Notes: generated by a model not told the origin, from the sequence alone. 9,384 nt of DNA from Chloroflexi bacterium RBG_16_70_13 (GCA_001795245.1 MGOD01000113.1:4870-14253); one strand, 5' to 3'. Counted from the stretch's first letter, positions 1-7,158 are shown. Translations and numbers: made by a program.

Positions 1-73
1 TCCCTGGGACCCGCCGACCAGGCGCTTCCGCGGCGAGAGGATCTGGCTGGGACGAGGGCTCGCGGGCGCATGA
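1..73 (+). CDS. Possible 3' end of an unidentified gene (partial, enters from left edge)
   Basis: Reading from base 2, the plus strand encodes 23 residues (beginning PWDPPTRRFRGERIWLG) and then a TGA at 71-73. About 20 of the 23 codons end in G or C, as in the clear genes of this window, and the other frames score lower. If real, this gene converges on the DCC-family gene that ends at 101, leaving a 27-nt gap with no visible terminator hairpin. The product cannot be named from so few residues. A minus-strand ATG at 71, running off the left edge, is the competing reading; it gives a less protein-like, Arg/Ser-rich string. Confidence 0.33.
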   Translation, partial: PWDPPTRRFRGERIWLGRGLAGA

Positions 74-100
74 TCGCGCGGACCAGGGCCCGCCGTTGCC

Positions 101-502
101 CTATCGCCCGGGCACGGCGCAGACCGTGTCGAGGCGCAGCGCGCGGCTGATCGCGCGCCGGTTCCGGGCGACGATCGCATAGCAGATGCCGATCGCCCAG
201 GCCGCCGGCGGCAGCCGCCCGAGGAGGGCGGGAATCCAACCGCCCGGCAGCCGGGCGGCGATCTCGAGCACTGCCCGGCCCCCGGATCGCACCGCCCCGC
301 TCGAGGCCTCGAGGACATGCAGCTCGTCATGGAGCGGGTGCTGCACGGCAACCGAACGGACGAACGGGCGCGGGTCGCCCGCGGCCGACTGGAGGGCCAG
401 CAGCTCGAGCCGGCCGCGGCGGTCCCAACGACGCACACGAGCCGCCGTCGCGGCGCAGATTCCGCAGTCCCGATCGAAGAGGACGAGCAGCCGATCGCTC
501 AC
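101..502 (-). CDS. DCC-family (DUF393) thiol-disulfide oxidoreductase-like protein
   Basis: This 133-residue protein matches the DCC/DUF393 family. Near the N-terminus it has LLVLFDRDCGIC, giving the family D-x-D-C-x-x-C signature with Cys13 and Cys16. A second strand (LELLALQS) follows, and the C-terminus is YAIVARNRRAISRALR, also typical of the family. Members resemble thioredoxins and are assumed to do thiol/disulfide chemistry, but substrates are generally unknown. I chose the GTG at 500-502 as start. It puts the conserved motif a few residues in, as usual for the family, and falls 25 nt after the stop of the upstream membrane-protein gene. An upstream in-frame start at 595 would overlap that gene by 68 nt. 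No strong Shine-Dalgarno is visible, so translation may be coupled to the gene before it. The length is normal for the family. Confidence 0.85.
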   Translation of the reverse strand: MSDRLLVLFDRDCGICAATAARVRRWDRRGRLELLALQSAAGDPRPFVRSVAVQHPLHDELHVLEASSGAVRSGGRAVLEIAARLPGGWIPALLGRLPPAAWAIGICYAIVARNRRAISRALRLDTVCAVPGR

Positions 503-527
503 GCCGGCAACGGTACCCGCGATCGGC

Positions 528-2192
528 TCATGGCTCCCGAGCGACGAGGTCGATCCCGGCGGGCAGCGCGGCGCGGGCCGCCGCCAGGGCGGCATCCAGG
601 TCGGCCCCGACGGGCCCGACGAGCTCGAGCGAGCGGCGCGTCGCCGCAGCCACCGGGACCGCCGGGGCCACCGGCACTCGCTCGGGCATCTCGTCCGGGC
701 GCCGCCGCTGGTCGGCGCGGAGGAGGGATCCGTGATAGACGAGGGCGATGGCGGCCGTGACGACCGCCCCGATCGGCGTCGACAGCTCGGACACGGCGTT
801 GCCGCCGAGGCCGGCGCCGAGGATCGACCCGACCAGGCGATACAGGATCAGTGTCGCGCTCGCGAGGGCGACGACCACGCCAACCCCGAGGGTCAGGTAC
901 AGGAACGCGCGGCGGATCGTGGAGTTTGCTTCGCCCTCCGGGTCCCGTCGGCGGCGGGCGAGGACGCTCGACCAGTGCCACGCCCAGACGATCAGGCCAA
1001 TGATCGCCATGGGCACCCAGAGAGCCAGCTCGAAGGTCCACGGGACCCCGTAGAGATTCGATCGGCGGTCGCCGCCGAAGGCGATGTCGATCCCGATCCC
1101 CAGGAGCCAGCCGATGCCCGTGCCGCCGAGGGCAAGGGCGATCGCCGCCGGGGCGTGGGTCGCCAGCCGGACCTGGTGGAGGGCCCGGAGCGGGTCCGCC
1201 GCGGCCGGTTCGCGCCGCAGCCAGCGGACGTGTGGCCACCACACGAGGAGCCACGGGATCGCACTGGCGAGCGGCCGGACAAGGGCCGGGCCGGTCTGGT
1301 CCCCCTCGTAGGGAACCTCGCCGATCGCCGGCGCGAGGATCCCCTGCAGGAGCTCCGAGATCGAGGAGATCGAGAAGCCCACCGCCACGACGATCGTGGC
1401 GATGAACGCGGCGAGACGCATCCTCGAGACTTGCTCCTGGGCGCCCCGCCAGCCGTCCGCGACGGCCAGCCGCCCCGCGTAGAACCAGTGGGCGGCCCAG
1501 ACGACACCCCAGGCACCGAACGTGACGCCGCCCTCGATCGCACTGAGGCGAGCGTAGCCCTCGTCGAACTCGGGGACGACCGTCAGCCCGGAGACCAGGG
1601 ACTGCAGCCCCAGGATCGAGGCCACGAGCGCGCCGAGCGAGAGGCCGTAGAGGTAGAGGCGAGGGAGCCACGCGGCCGCGCCCTGGACCGGCCCGGCGGC
1701 GAGGTCGCCCCGCCGGACGACGCCGTGGTAGAGCCAGACGATGAACGCGACTGCCGCGGTCGAAACGCCACTGACCGGGTCGGGGAGATCGAGCCAGGCG
1801 AACGACGACCCGCTGCCCGAGATCGACCAGATCAGCGAGACGAGCAGGGTGCTCGCGGACGAGACCCAGAACAGCACGGACACCGTGAGGACGAGCGTCA
1901 GGTACCCGGCCCTGATCGCCGAGCCATGCTCGGCGAGTCGCTCGGGCCTGCCCGCGGCGAGGCCGCGCTGGATGAGCAGCCAGTGGATGGCCCAGACCGG
2001 CAGGCCGACGCCGAGCATCGCCACCGCCTGGCTGATCCGCTCCCGCGGCGCCGGCGCATACGCATTCGGCCCTCGATCGAGGAGCCCGCTCTGGGTCACG
2101 ACGACCTCGACGAGGATGACGAGGCCCGTCGCGATCACCGCGAGGGTGATCCCCGACATCGCGTACAGGTACAACCGCCGTGCGGCCTGCAT
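528..2192 (-). CDS. Six-repeat polytopic membrane protein, DUF5671-like
   Basis: This 554-residue integral membrane protein has about 12 or more hydrophobic segments. Repeated starts such as RRLYLY (residues 5-10), PRLYLY (177-182) and RRAFLYL (427-433) resemble DUF5671 domains, whose function is unknown. Six units of about 80 residues each end in a helix with an aromatic residue just before a histidine: His70, His156, His235, His321, His406 and His487. Units 1, 3 and 5 read W-x-x-H-W; units 2 and 6 read x-Y-H-G and unit 4 W-P-H-V. This suggests three copies of a two-part domain. Each His helix is followed by arginines, probably a cytoplasmic edge. The last ~55 residues form a soluble Ala/Val/Pro-rich tail. 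The start is an ATG with AGGAGGT five bases upstream. It sits 95 nt after the R3H ATPase gene and 25 nt before the DCC-family gene, so the last two are probably co-transcribed. The membrane-protein call is firm; the domain name is from memory of the family. Confidence 0.85.
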   Translation of the reverse strand: MQAARRLYLYAMSGITLAVIATGLVILVEVVVTQSGLLDRGPNAYAPAPRERISQAVAMLGVGLPVWAIHWLLIQRGLAAGRPERLAEHGSAIRAGYLTLVLTVSVLFWVSSASTLLVSLIWSISGSGSSFAWLDLPDPVSGVSTAAVAFIVWLYHGVVRRGDLAAGPVQGAAAWLPRLYLYGLSLGALVASILGLQSLVSGLTVVPEFDEGYARLSAIEGGVTFGAWGVVWAAHWFYAGRLAVADGWRGAQEQVSRMRLAAFIATIVVAVGFSISSISELLQGILAPAIGEVPYEGDQTGPALVRPLASAIPWLLVWWPHVRWLRREPAAADPLRALHQVRLATHAPAAIALALGGTGIGWLLGIGIDIAFGGDRRSNLYGVPWTFELALWVPMAIIGLIVWAWHWSSVLARRRRDPEGEANSTIRRAFLYLTLGVGVVVALASATLILYRLVGSILGAGLGGNAVSELSTPIGAVVTAAIALVYHGSLLRADQRRRPDEMPERVPVAPAVPVAAATRRSLELVGPVGADLDAALAAARAALPAGIDLVAREP

Positions 2193-2197
2193 CGCCG

Positions 2198-2204
2198 ACC
2201 TCCT
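2198..2204 (-). promoter_or_regulatory. Strong ribosome binding site for the DUF5671-like gene
   Basis: The minus strand reads AGGAGGT, fully complementary to the 16S rRNA tail, with a 5-nt spacer to the ATG at 2192. It fixes the start of the membrane-protein gene and is stronger than any other site on the minus strand here. This suggests the gene is translated independently of the upstream ATPase. Confidence 0.85.
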
Positions 2205-2223
2205 CGCCCCATCCTCGCCCCAA

Positions 2224-2245
2224 CCGACGAGCGGACGCCCGTCGG
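2224..2245. repeat. Inverted repeat between ATPase and membrane-protein genes
   Basis: CCGACG (2224-2229) and CGTCGG (2240-2245) form a perfect 6-bp dyad around a 10-nt loop, inside the 95-nt gap between the R3H ATPase stop (2288) and the DUF5671-like start. There is no T-tract on the downstream side, so it does not look like a classical intrinsic terminator. It could be an mRNA stem or an operator. In such GC-rich DNA a 6-bp dyad may also be chance. Confidence 0.3.
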
Positions 2246-2287
2246 AGTATGGGACGCGGGAAGCCGGATTCGGTTACGGGATCGACT

Positions 2288-4360
2288 TCACCGCCAGGCG
2301 GATTTCGCGGCGTCGGGGTAGAGGCGCACTCGCCGGTAGGGCTCCCGGCCGCGCGAGCGAGAGACGAGATTGGCCCGCTCGGCCATCTGGTGCTGGAGGC
2401 GCCGGATGTAGGCGTTCTGGGGCGACAGCTCGACCGCCTCGGACCGCTGGAGGACGAGCCCGATCGCCTCCTCCGTCTCCCGGAGCGCCGCATCGCGCGG
2501 ATCGATCTCCAACGCGAAGATCGAGGTCAAGGAGGCCTGCATCTGGAGGATCGTGTTCGTCTTCAGGACGTAGATCGGGAGGGCCCGCTCCTCGGCCTCG
2601 CGGAGGAGCGGCGTCTTCTGCTTGTACTCCGTCCGGAGGGTCATCACGACGTCGGCCTCGTCGACGTCGCGGGCGATGATCACCGGCAGCTGGAGCTCGC
2701 GGATCGCCTGCTCGAGGCGGCGGCGGCTGATGCCCTGGGGCAGGACGCGGAGCGTCGGCAGGCCCTCGGCACCGGCGATCCGCAGCGCCCCCTCCTCACC
2801 GGCCTCCTCGGCGCCGGCCGCGATCGCCCGGTCGGCGAGGGCTTCGTCGTCCGCCTCGAGATCTGCCGGGTTGACCGGGGCGGTTCCCTCATCCACGCGG
2901 AGCGCATCGATGGCCTTGGCCGCCGATTGTCGCCACTCTCGCTGCCGGGACAGCTCGCGGGCGTCACGCGCCCGGGGCTCGGGCGTCGCCACGCTGCCGC
3001 GCTCGAGCGGGCCGCGGTCGGCGATCTCGCCGGCCACGAAGGGCGCGTCGACGAGCGCTGCCGGCCCGCCGCCGCCCGGAACGCCCTCGGGCCCGCCGTT
3101 GCCTCGGCCGCCGACACCGCCGCGCGACGGCCGCCACGAGCCCGAGGCGCCGGGGCGGTAGCCGGCCCGGACCCCGCCGCGCTCGGCGCCGGGGAAGGCA
3201 GCGCTGCCGTAGCCGCCGGCGAAGCCCGGCCGGTAGCTCGACTCGCCACGCCAACCCGGTTCCATCCGCCACGACGAGCCGGCGCCGACGAGACCCGAGA
3301 AGCGGTCCGCGGCAGCACCCTCGCGCGGCGACGGCTTCGGTCGTGACTGGGAGCGATGGACGCCCTCCTCGTCGCGCCAGCGCAGCTCCGGGGCCACCGG
3401 ATCGCCACGGAGGAGGTTGTCGACCGTGTCGGCGACGTCGGCGTGGACGAGGACCCGGTCGCGGTCCTGGATCTCGATGACGACGTCGAACGTCGGCGGA
3501 GCCTTCCGCTCGAGGACGCTCTTCTGGGTCCGCCGCCGGCGGGCCTCCTCGTCGCCGAGGGTCACGCTCTGGATCCCGCCGATGAGGTCGGACAGGGTCG
3601 GGTTCAGCATGAGGTTGTCGAGGTTGTTGCCGTGGGCCGTGCCGATGAGCTGGACGCCGCGCTCGGCGATCGTCCGGGCTGCCTGGGCCTCGAGCTCGGT
3701 CCCGATCTCGTCGATGACGATGACCTGGGGCATGTGGTTCTCGACCGCCTCGATCATGACCTCGTGCTGCATCGACGGCGTCCGGACCTGCATCCGGCGA
3801 GCCTTGCCGATGGCCGGGTGGGGGATGTCGCCGTCGCCGGCGATCTCGTTCGAGGTGTCGACGACGACGACCCGCTTGCCGAAGTCGTCGGCCATGACCC
3901 GGGCCGCCTCGCGGAGCATCGTCGTCTTGCCGATGCCCGGCCGGCCCATGATGAGGATCGACTTCCCGCTCTCGACGAAGTCGGCGATGATCTCGATCGT
4001 GCCGTAGACGGCTCGCCCGATGCGGCAGGTCAGGCCGACGATCTTGCCGTTCCGGTTGCGGATGGCGCTGATGCGGTGGAGCGTCCGCTCGATGCCAGCC
4101 CGGTTGTCGTCCCCGAACGTCCCGATGTGCTCAACGACGTGGGCGATGTCCTTGTCGGTGATCTCCCGCTCCAGGAGGGTCACCTCGGAATCCGGGAATC
4201 GAGCCTCGGGCCGCCGGCCCAGGTCGAGGACGACCTCGATGACGGCCTCGACCTCGGGCAGGGCGTGGATCGCCTCCACGATCTCGTCGGGCAGCGAGGA
4301 GAGCAGCGCATCGAGGTCGTCGATCGTCTCGCGGCGGTCGGGGCGTTCCTCAGGAGCCAC
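2288..4360 (-). CDS. SpoIIIAA/Ycf45-type P-loop ATPase with C-terminal R3H domain
   Basis: This 690-residue protein has family order N-terminal region, ATPase, linker, C-terminal region and R3H. Residues 101-120 (RNRNGKIVGLTCRIGRAVYG) form the strand region typical of SpoIIIAA/Ycf45 ATPases. Walker A is GRPGIGKTT (139-147) and Walker B VIVIDEIG (213-220). Residues 534-615, from GLPTLRVLPQGISRRRLEQA on, match the conserved region before R3H. The R3H domain (about 646-682) holds R653-x3-H657, a fold that binds single-stranded nucleic acid. R3H proteins of this type occur in cyanobacteria, plastids (Ycf45), Deinococcus and Chloroflexota; their cellular role is poorly defined. An ATP-driven RNA or ssDNA function is inferred. 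Residues ~338-435 are a disordered Gly/Arg/aromatic linker. The start is GTG with GGAGGT five bases upstream, inside the end of the acetyltransferase gene (11-nt overlap). Confidence 0.93.
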   Translation of the reverse strand: MAPEERPDRRETIDDLDALLSSLPDEIVEAIHALPEVEAVIEVVLDLGRRPEARFPDSEVTLLEREITDKDIAHVVEHIGTFGDDNRAGIERTLHRISAIRNRNGKIVGLTCRIGRAVYGTIEIIADFVESGKSILIMGRPGIGKTTMLREAARVMADDFGKRVVVVDTSNEIAGDGDIPHPAIGKARRMQVRTPSMQHEVMIEAVENHMPQVIVIDEIGTELEAQAARTIAERGVQLIGTAHGNNLDNLMLNPTLSDLIGGIQSVTLGDEEARRRRTQKSVLERKAPPTFDVVIEIQDRDRVLVHADVADTVDNLLRGDPVAPELRWRDEEGVHRSQSRPKPSPREGAAADRFSGLVGAGSSWRMEPGWRGESSYRPGFAGGYGSAAFPGAERGGVRAGYRPGASGSWRPSRGGVGGRGNGGPEGVPGGGGPAALVDAPFVAGEIADRGPLERGSVATPEPRARDARELSRQREWRQSAAKAIDALRVDEGTAPVNPADLEADDEALADRAIAAGAEEAGEEGALRIAGAEGLPTLRVLPQGISRRRLEQAIRELQLPVIIARDVDEADVVMTLRTEYKQKTPLLREAEERALPIYVLKTNTILQMQASLTSIFALEIDPRDAALRETEEAIGLVLQRSEAVELSPQNAYIRRLQHQMAERANLVSRSRGREPYRRVRLYPDAAKSAWR

Positions 4361-5438
4361 GCGTGACCTCCAGGCTGCGGACGCCGCCCGGGACGAGCAC
4401 CGGCTCTGCGACGCGGACGAGGGTTTCCCGAATGAGCAGAGTGACCGTCGAGACCGCCGCGAAACCGGTCGTCTCGAGCCGCCGATCGATCGGCGCTTCG
4501 TAGGTTCGCACTGGCGCGATCACGCCGTGATCGTCGGGCCGGTCGCCGCCCCGGCCGGTCCGCGACCGGATGTCGCCCAGGCCGAACTCGATGAGCTCAC
4601 CGAGATCGACCCCCGGCCGAGCGAGGACTCGCAGGTAGTGCGGTTGCGCCTCGCGCGCCACCCCGATCTGGATGAACGCGTCGAGCTCCGGCGCGTCGGG
4701 CGCTTCGAGAACGTAGGCCTCGATATCGGCGAAGCGGAGAAGCGGAGCGAGGCTGCTCCGGGGCACGCGCCAGTTGGAGCCCTGGCGCTCCCAGTCGGGG
4801 ATCCGGAAGCCCTCGAGGCGCTGGACCGGCGCCGGGGTGACGGACGCGTAGAGCTGCATCAGCGCGACCGCATCGACCGGCCGGGCGGCCCGGATTCCGG
4901 TGGCCAGCGCCCGCTCCTCGGACCACGGCTCGGGCAGCGGCGTCGCGGCCGGCCGGTGGAGGACCCGCTCCTCGCCGTAGCGGGCGAAGCCGGCCTGCAT
5001 GAACAGCTCCACATTGCCACCGGCATCGGCGCAGGCGACGTGGAACCGGGCGGCGCCGCGCTTCTGGCCCTCACGGAGGACCTGCTGGACGAGCCGGAAG
5101 CGAATGTCGCCGGCGCCGGCCCCGGCGAGCCCGGCGATCGCGTCGAGCTCGACGATCGTCCAGTCGTCGCGGTGGCTCTCGCGCTCCACGCGGACGAGAC
5201 CGGCGACGCGGCCATCCTCCTCGTAGACGAACAGGAGGTCGTTGGGGCGGAACGCACCGAGCGGCAGCCGGAACAGGCTGAAGACGCCGATCCGCGGACC
5301 GCTGACCGGCAGCCCCAGGGACCGACCGCCGGCCGCGTCGTCCTCGCACAGCCGGGACAGCTCACCGAGCGCGGCGAGGTCCGTGATCCGGGCTGCCCGG
5401 ACCTTGCCCGACGGCTTCGCCGGCCGGAGGTGGGTCAT
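4350..5438 (-). CDS. GNAT-family N-acetyltransferase, probably with two GNAT-like halves
   Basis: This 362-residue protein has a GNAT-like N-terminal half. RAARITDLAALGELSRL (about 14-30) is the first strand and helix. FVYEEDGRVAGLVRVER (70-86) is the central strand pair. NVELFMQAGFARYGEERVLHR (142-162) is the family C-terminal signature, in which a side-chain-rich helix precedes a Gly-Phe turn. A second, more diverged half begins at GIRAARPVDAVALMQLYASV (181-200) and ends with a similar LETTGF motif (321-326), so a tandem GNAT is likely. The acetyl-CoA loop (Q/RxxGxG/A) is not clear in either half; RLVQQVLREGQKRGAARF (115-132) is at the expected place. The substrate cannot be predicted. The start is the ATG at 5436-5438, whose ATGA overlaps the pdxT stop; a larger open frame reaching 6176 is only the pdxT shadow. 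It sits between pdxT and the R3H ATPase, overlapping both. Confidence 0.85.
   Translation of the reverse strand: MTHLRPAKPSGKVRAARITDLAALGELSRLCEDDAAGGRSLGLPVSGPRIGVFSLFRLPLGAFRPNDLLFVYEEDGRVAGLVRVERESHRDDWTIVELDAIAGLAGAGAGDIRFRLVQQVLREGQKRGAARFHVACADAGGNVELFMQAGFARYGEERVLHRPAATPLPEPWSEERALATGIRAARPVDAVALMQLYASVTPAPVQRLEGFRIPDWERQGSNWRVPRSSLAPLLRFADIEAYVLEAPDAPELDAFIQIGVAREAQPHYLRVLARPGVDLGELIEFGLGDIRSRTGRGGDRPDDHGVIAPVRTYEAPIDRRLETTGFAAVSTVTLLIRETLVRVAEPVLVPGGVRSLEVTRGS
4366..4371 (-). promoter_or_regulatory. Ribosome binding site deciding the GTG start of the R3H ATPase
   Basis: The minus strand reads GGAGGT, followed by a 5-nt spacer and GTG (4358-4360). The site lies inside the last codons of the acetyltransferase gene, whose stop is at 4350-4352. 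The two genes therefore overlap by 11 nt and ribosomes ending the first can begin the second. Confidence 0.8.
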
Positions 5439-6073
5439 CGGGCCATGCCCGTCCGGCGGGTGGGGTGGGGCCGGCGCCCGGAGCCCTCGCCGGGATCGTC
5501 GTGCTCGGCCGCCATCGTCGCGATGAGGCGGTGGAAGCGGGTCTCCCCGGCCAGCTCGGGGTGGAAGGCGGTCGCCACGACATTCCGCTCCCGGACCGCC
5601 ACGATCCGCCCGTCGTCCAGGCGGGCGAGGACGTCCACCCCGGGCCCGACGCGCTCGACGATCGGGGCCCGGATGAAGACCGCGTGGACGGGCCGGTCGC
5701 CGAGCATCGGGACGGCGAGCTCGGTCTCGAACGAGTCGAGCTGCCGCCCGAAGGCGTTCCGCCGGACATCGATGTCGAGGAGCGGGAGGACGGTCGGGTC
5801 GCCGTCCGTGATCCCGCCGGCCAGCAGGATCATCCCGGCGCAGGTCCCGAAGAGCGGTACGCCGGCGCGGGCGAGCTCGAGGATCGGCTCCCGCAGCCCC
5901 CAGCGATCGATGAGCCGGCGCTGGGCGGTGGATTCGCCGCCCGGCAGGATCAGACCGCTGACGTCCTCGAGATCGGACGGCAGGCGGACCTCGACGCCCT
6001 CGACACCGATCGTGGCGAGGGTCGCGATGTGTTCGGCAAACGCCCCCTGGACCGCGAGGACCCCGATGCGCAT
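5435..6073 (-). CDS. pdxT: Pyridoxal 5'-phosphate synthase glutaminase subunit PdxT
   Basis: This 212-residue class I glutamine amidotransferase releases ammonia from glutamine and passes it to PdxS for cytosolic PLP synthesis from ribose 5-phosphate and glyceraldehyde 3-phosphate. All family landmarks are present: RIGVLAVQGAFAEH at the N-terminus, PGGEST (44-49), nucleophile Cys78 in GTCAGM, RNAFGRQLDSFE (105-116), and the His171/Glu173 dyad in FHPEL. The start is the ATG at 6071-6073, which gives the canonical N-terminus; a TTG at 6112 would add 13 unconserved residues and overlap pdxS. The gap to the pdxS stop is 32 nt. The C-terminal ~25 residues after the last helix are an extra Gly/Arg-rich tail. 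Its TGA overlaps the ATG of the acetyltransferase gene (ATGA), implying translational coupling. Confidence 0.97.
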   Translation of the reverse strand: MRIGVLAVQGAFAEHIATLATIGVEGVEVRLPSDLEDVSGLILPGGESTAQRRLIDRWGLREPILELARAGVPLFGTCAGMILLAGGITDGDPTVLPLLDIDVRRNAFGRQLDSFETELAVPMLGDRPVHAVFIRAPIVERVGPGVDVLARLDDGRIVAVRERNVVATAFHPELAGETRFHRLIATMAAEHDDPGEGSGRRPHPTRRTGMAR

Positions 6074-6105
6074 CGGCCTGGCCCCGCCGTCGCCGGCGTG
6101 GCGAC

Positions 6106-6993
6106 CTACCAACCCCTGATGGCCAGGCGATCAGATTCGGGCAGTTGCTCCATGGCGATGCCCCGCATCGGGGCACCCAGGCCCCGGCTGACGTCGGCCA
6201 GGATCTTGGGGTCGTCGAAGTGGGTCGTGGCCTGGACGATCGCGTTGGCCATCCGGGCCGGGTCCTCGCTCTTGAAGATGCCCGAGCCGACGAAGACGCC
6301 CTCCGCCCCGAGCTGCATGACGAGGGCCGCGTCGGCCGGCGTCGAGATGCCCCCTGCGACGAAGTTCACGACCGGTAGCCGGCCGCTCACGGCGACGTCG
6401 CGGACGAGGTCGTAGGGCGCCTGGAGCTCTTTGGCCGCGACGAAGAGCTCGTCCTCACGCATCCCCTGGAGGCGCCGGATCTCAGCCAGCACGTCACGTA
6501 GCTGGTGGACGGCCTCGACGACGTTGCCGGTTCCGGCCTCGCCCTTCGTCCGAATCATCGCCGCGCCCTCGCTGATCCGTCGGAGGGCCTCGCCGAGGTC
6601 CCGGCAGCCGCACACGAACGGGACCTTGAAGGCGTGCTTGTCGATGTGGTTCCGCTCGTCGGCCGGCGTCAGGACCTCGGACTCGTCGATGTAGTCGACG
6701 CCGAGGGCCTCGAGGATCTGGGCCTCGACGAAGTGGCCGATCCGGGCCTTGGCCATCACGGGGATGGTCACGGCGTCCATGATCGACTGGATCATCGCCG
6801 GGTCGGACATCCGGGCGACACCGCCCGCGGCGCGGATGTCCGCGGGCACGCGCTCGAGGGCCATGACGGCCACGGCACCCGCGTCCTCGGCGATCTTGGC
6901 GTGCTCGGCAGTGACGACATCCATGATGACGCCGCCCTTGAGCATCTGGGCGAGACCCTTTTTCGTCGCCCAGGTGGAGGTCTCGACGGTCAT
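6106..6993 (-). CDS. pdxS: Pyridoxal 5'-phosphate synthase lyase subunit PdxS
   Basis: This 295-residue TIM-barrel subunit builds PLP from ribose 5-phosphate, glyceraldehyde 3-phosphate and PdxT-derived ammonia; the enzyme is usually a dodecamer. Conservation is very high. Visible are the catalytic Asp25 (KGGVIMDVVT), Lys82 (PVMAKARIGH) and Lys150 (IRTKGEAGTG), matching the two lysines known to carry the covalent intermediates, plus FVAGGISTPADA and GVFVGSGIF, the phosphate-binding loops. The start is the ATG at 6991-6993 (MTVETSTWATKKGLAQML), agreeing with the usual N-terminus. An open frame continues upstream to 7491 but is unconserved. A GAGGA about 11 nt upstream is a somewhat distant ribosome binding site. 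This is the first gene of a minus-strand cluster reading into pdxT 32 nt later. No adjacent MocR-type regulator (PdxR) is present. Confidence 0.98.
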   Translation of the reverse strand: MTVETSTWATKKGLAQMLKGGVIMDVVTAEHAKIAEDAGAVAVMALERVPADIRAAGGVARMSDPAMIQSIMDAVTIPVMAKARIGHFVEAQILEALGVDYIDESEVLTPADERNHIDKHAFKVPFVCGCRDLGEALRRISEGAAMIRTKGEAGTGNVVEAVHQLRDVLAEIRRLQGMREDELFVAAKELQAPYDLVRDVAVSGRLPVVNFVAGGISTPADAALVMQLGAEGVFVGSGIFKSEDPARMANAIVQATTHFDDPKILADVSRGLGAPMRGIAMEQLPESDRLAIRGW

Positions 6994-7090
6994 GTGGGAC
7001 TGCTTCCTCAGGTCCTGCTGCGGGTCCGCCGGTCCGCCTGCCTCGGGGTCATCGCCCGTTCGGGCAGGGCCGGGTCGCCGCAGCGCGGCG

Positions 7091-7099
7091 ATTATCGCA
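7091..7099 (-). promoter_or_regulatory. Candidate extended -10 promoter element for pdxS
   Basis: The minus strand reads TGCGATAAT, an extended -10 (TGn) joined to GATAAT, five of six matches to the sigma-70 consensus. This is conspicuous in DNA this GC-rich. No good -35 is present 16-18 nt upstream, which is common for extended -10 promoters. Transcription would begin near 7084 and give a leader of about 90 nt before the pdxS ATG. Confidence 0.5.
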
Positions 7100-7138
7100 C
7101 GGCCGTGGACGAGCTCCTCATCGAGCGATGGAGTACGT

Positions 7139-7154
7139 GCCACCCCTCGGTGGC
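7139..7154. repeat. Perfect 6-bp inverted repeat upstream of pdxS
   Basis: GCCACC, then the 4-nt loop CCTC, then GGTGGC. It is centred about 60 nt upstream of the predicted pdxS transcription start and lies next to a second dyad. No T-tract flanks it on either strand, so a terminator is unlikely. An operator or a structured RNA on the other strand are possible. Confidence 0.45.
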
Positions 7155-7158
7155 CGGC

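Noticed and set aside
1..71. Minus-strand gene starting with the ATG at 69-71 and leaving the window
   Set aside because: It has no ribosome site, poorer third-position GC than the plus-strand frame, and an Arg/Ser-rich start; the evidence is too short to call.
186..2321. 711-residue plus-strand open frame
   Set aside because: It lies antisense to the membrane-protein gene, is extremely rich in Arg, Asp and Pro with no recognisable domain, and is a GC-driven shadow.
3356..4366. 336-residue plus-strand open frame rich in Asp and Val
   Set aside because: It is the exact antisense of the conserved ATPase domain, whose Walker motifs are clear on the other strand.
4020..6119. 699-residue plus-strand open frame opposite the ATPase start, acetyltransferase and pdxT
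   Set aside because: It is Arg/Ser/Pro-rich, spans three well-supported minus-strand genes and has no domain; long antisense frames are expected at this GC content.
7011..7035. Three GGTCC repeats in the pdxS leader (7011, 7023, 7031), considered as T-box or riboswitch elements
   Set aside because: Spacing is irregular, there is no T-box consensus or alternative terminator stem, and such short GC-rich words recur by chance here.
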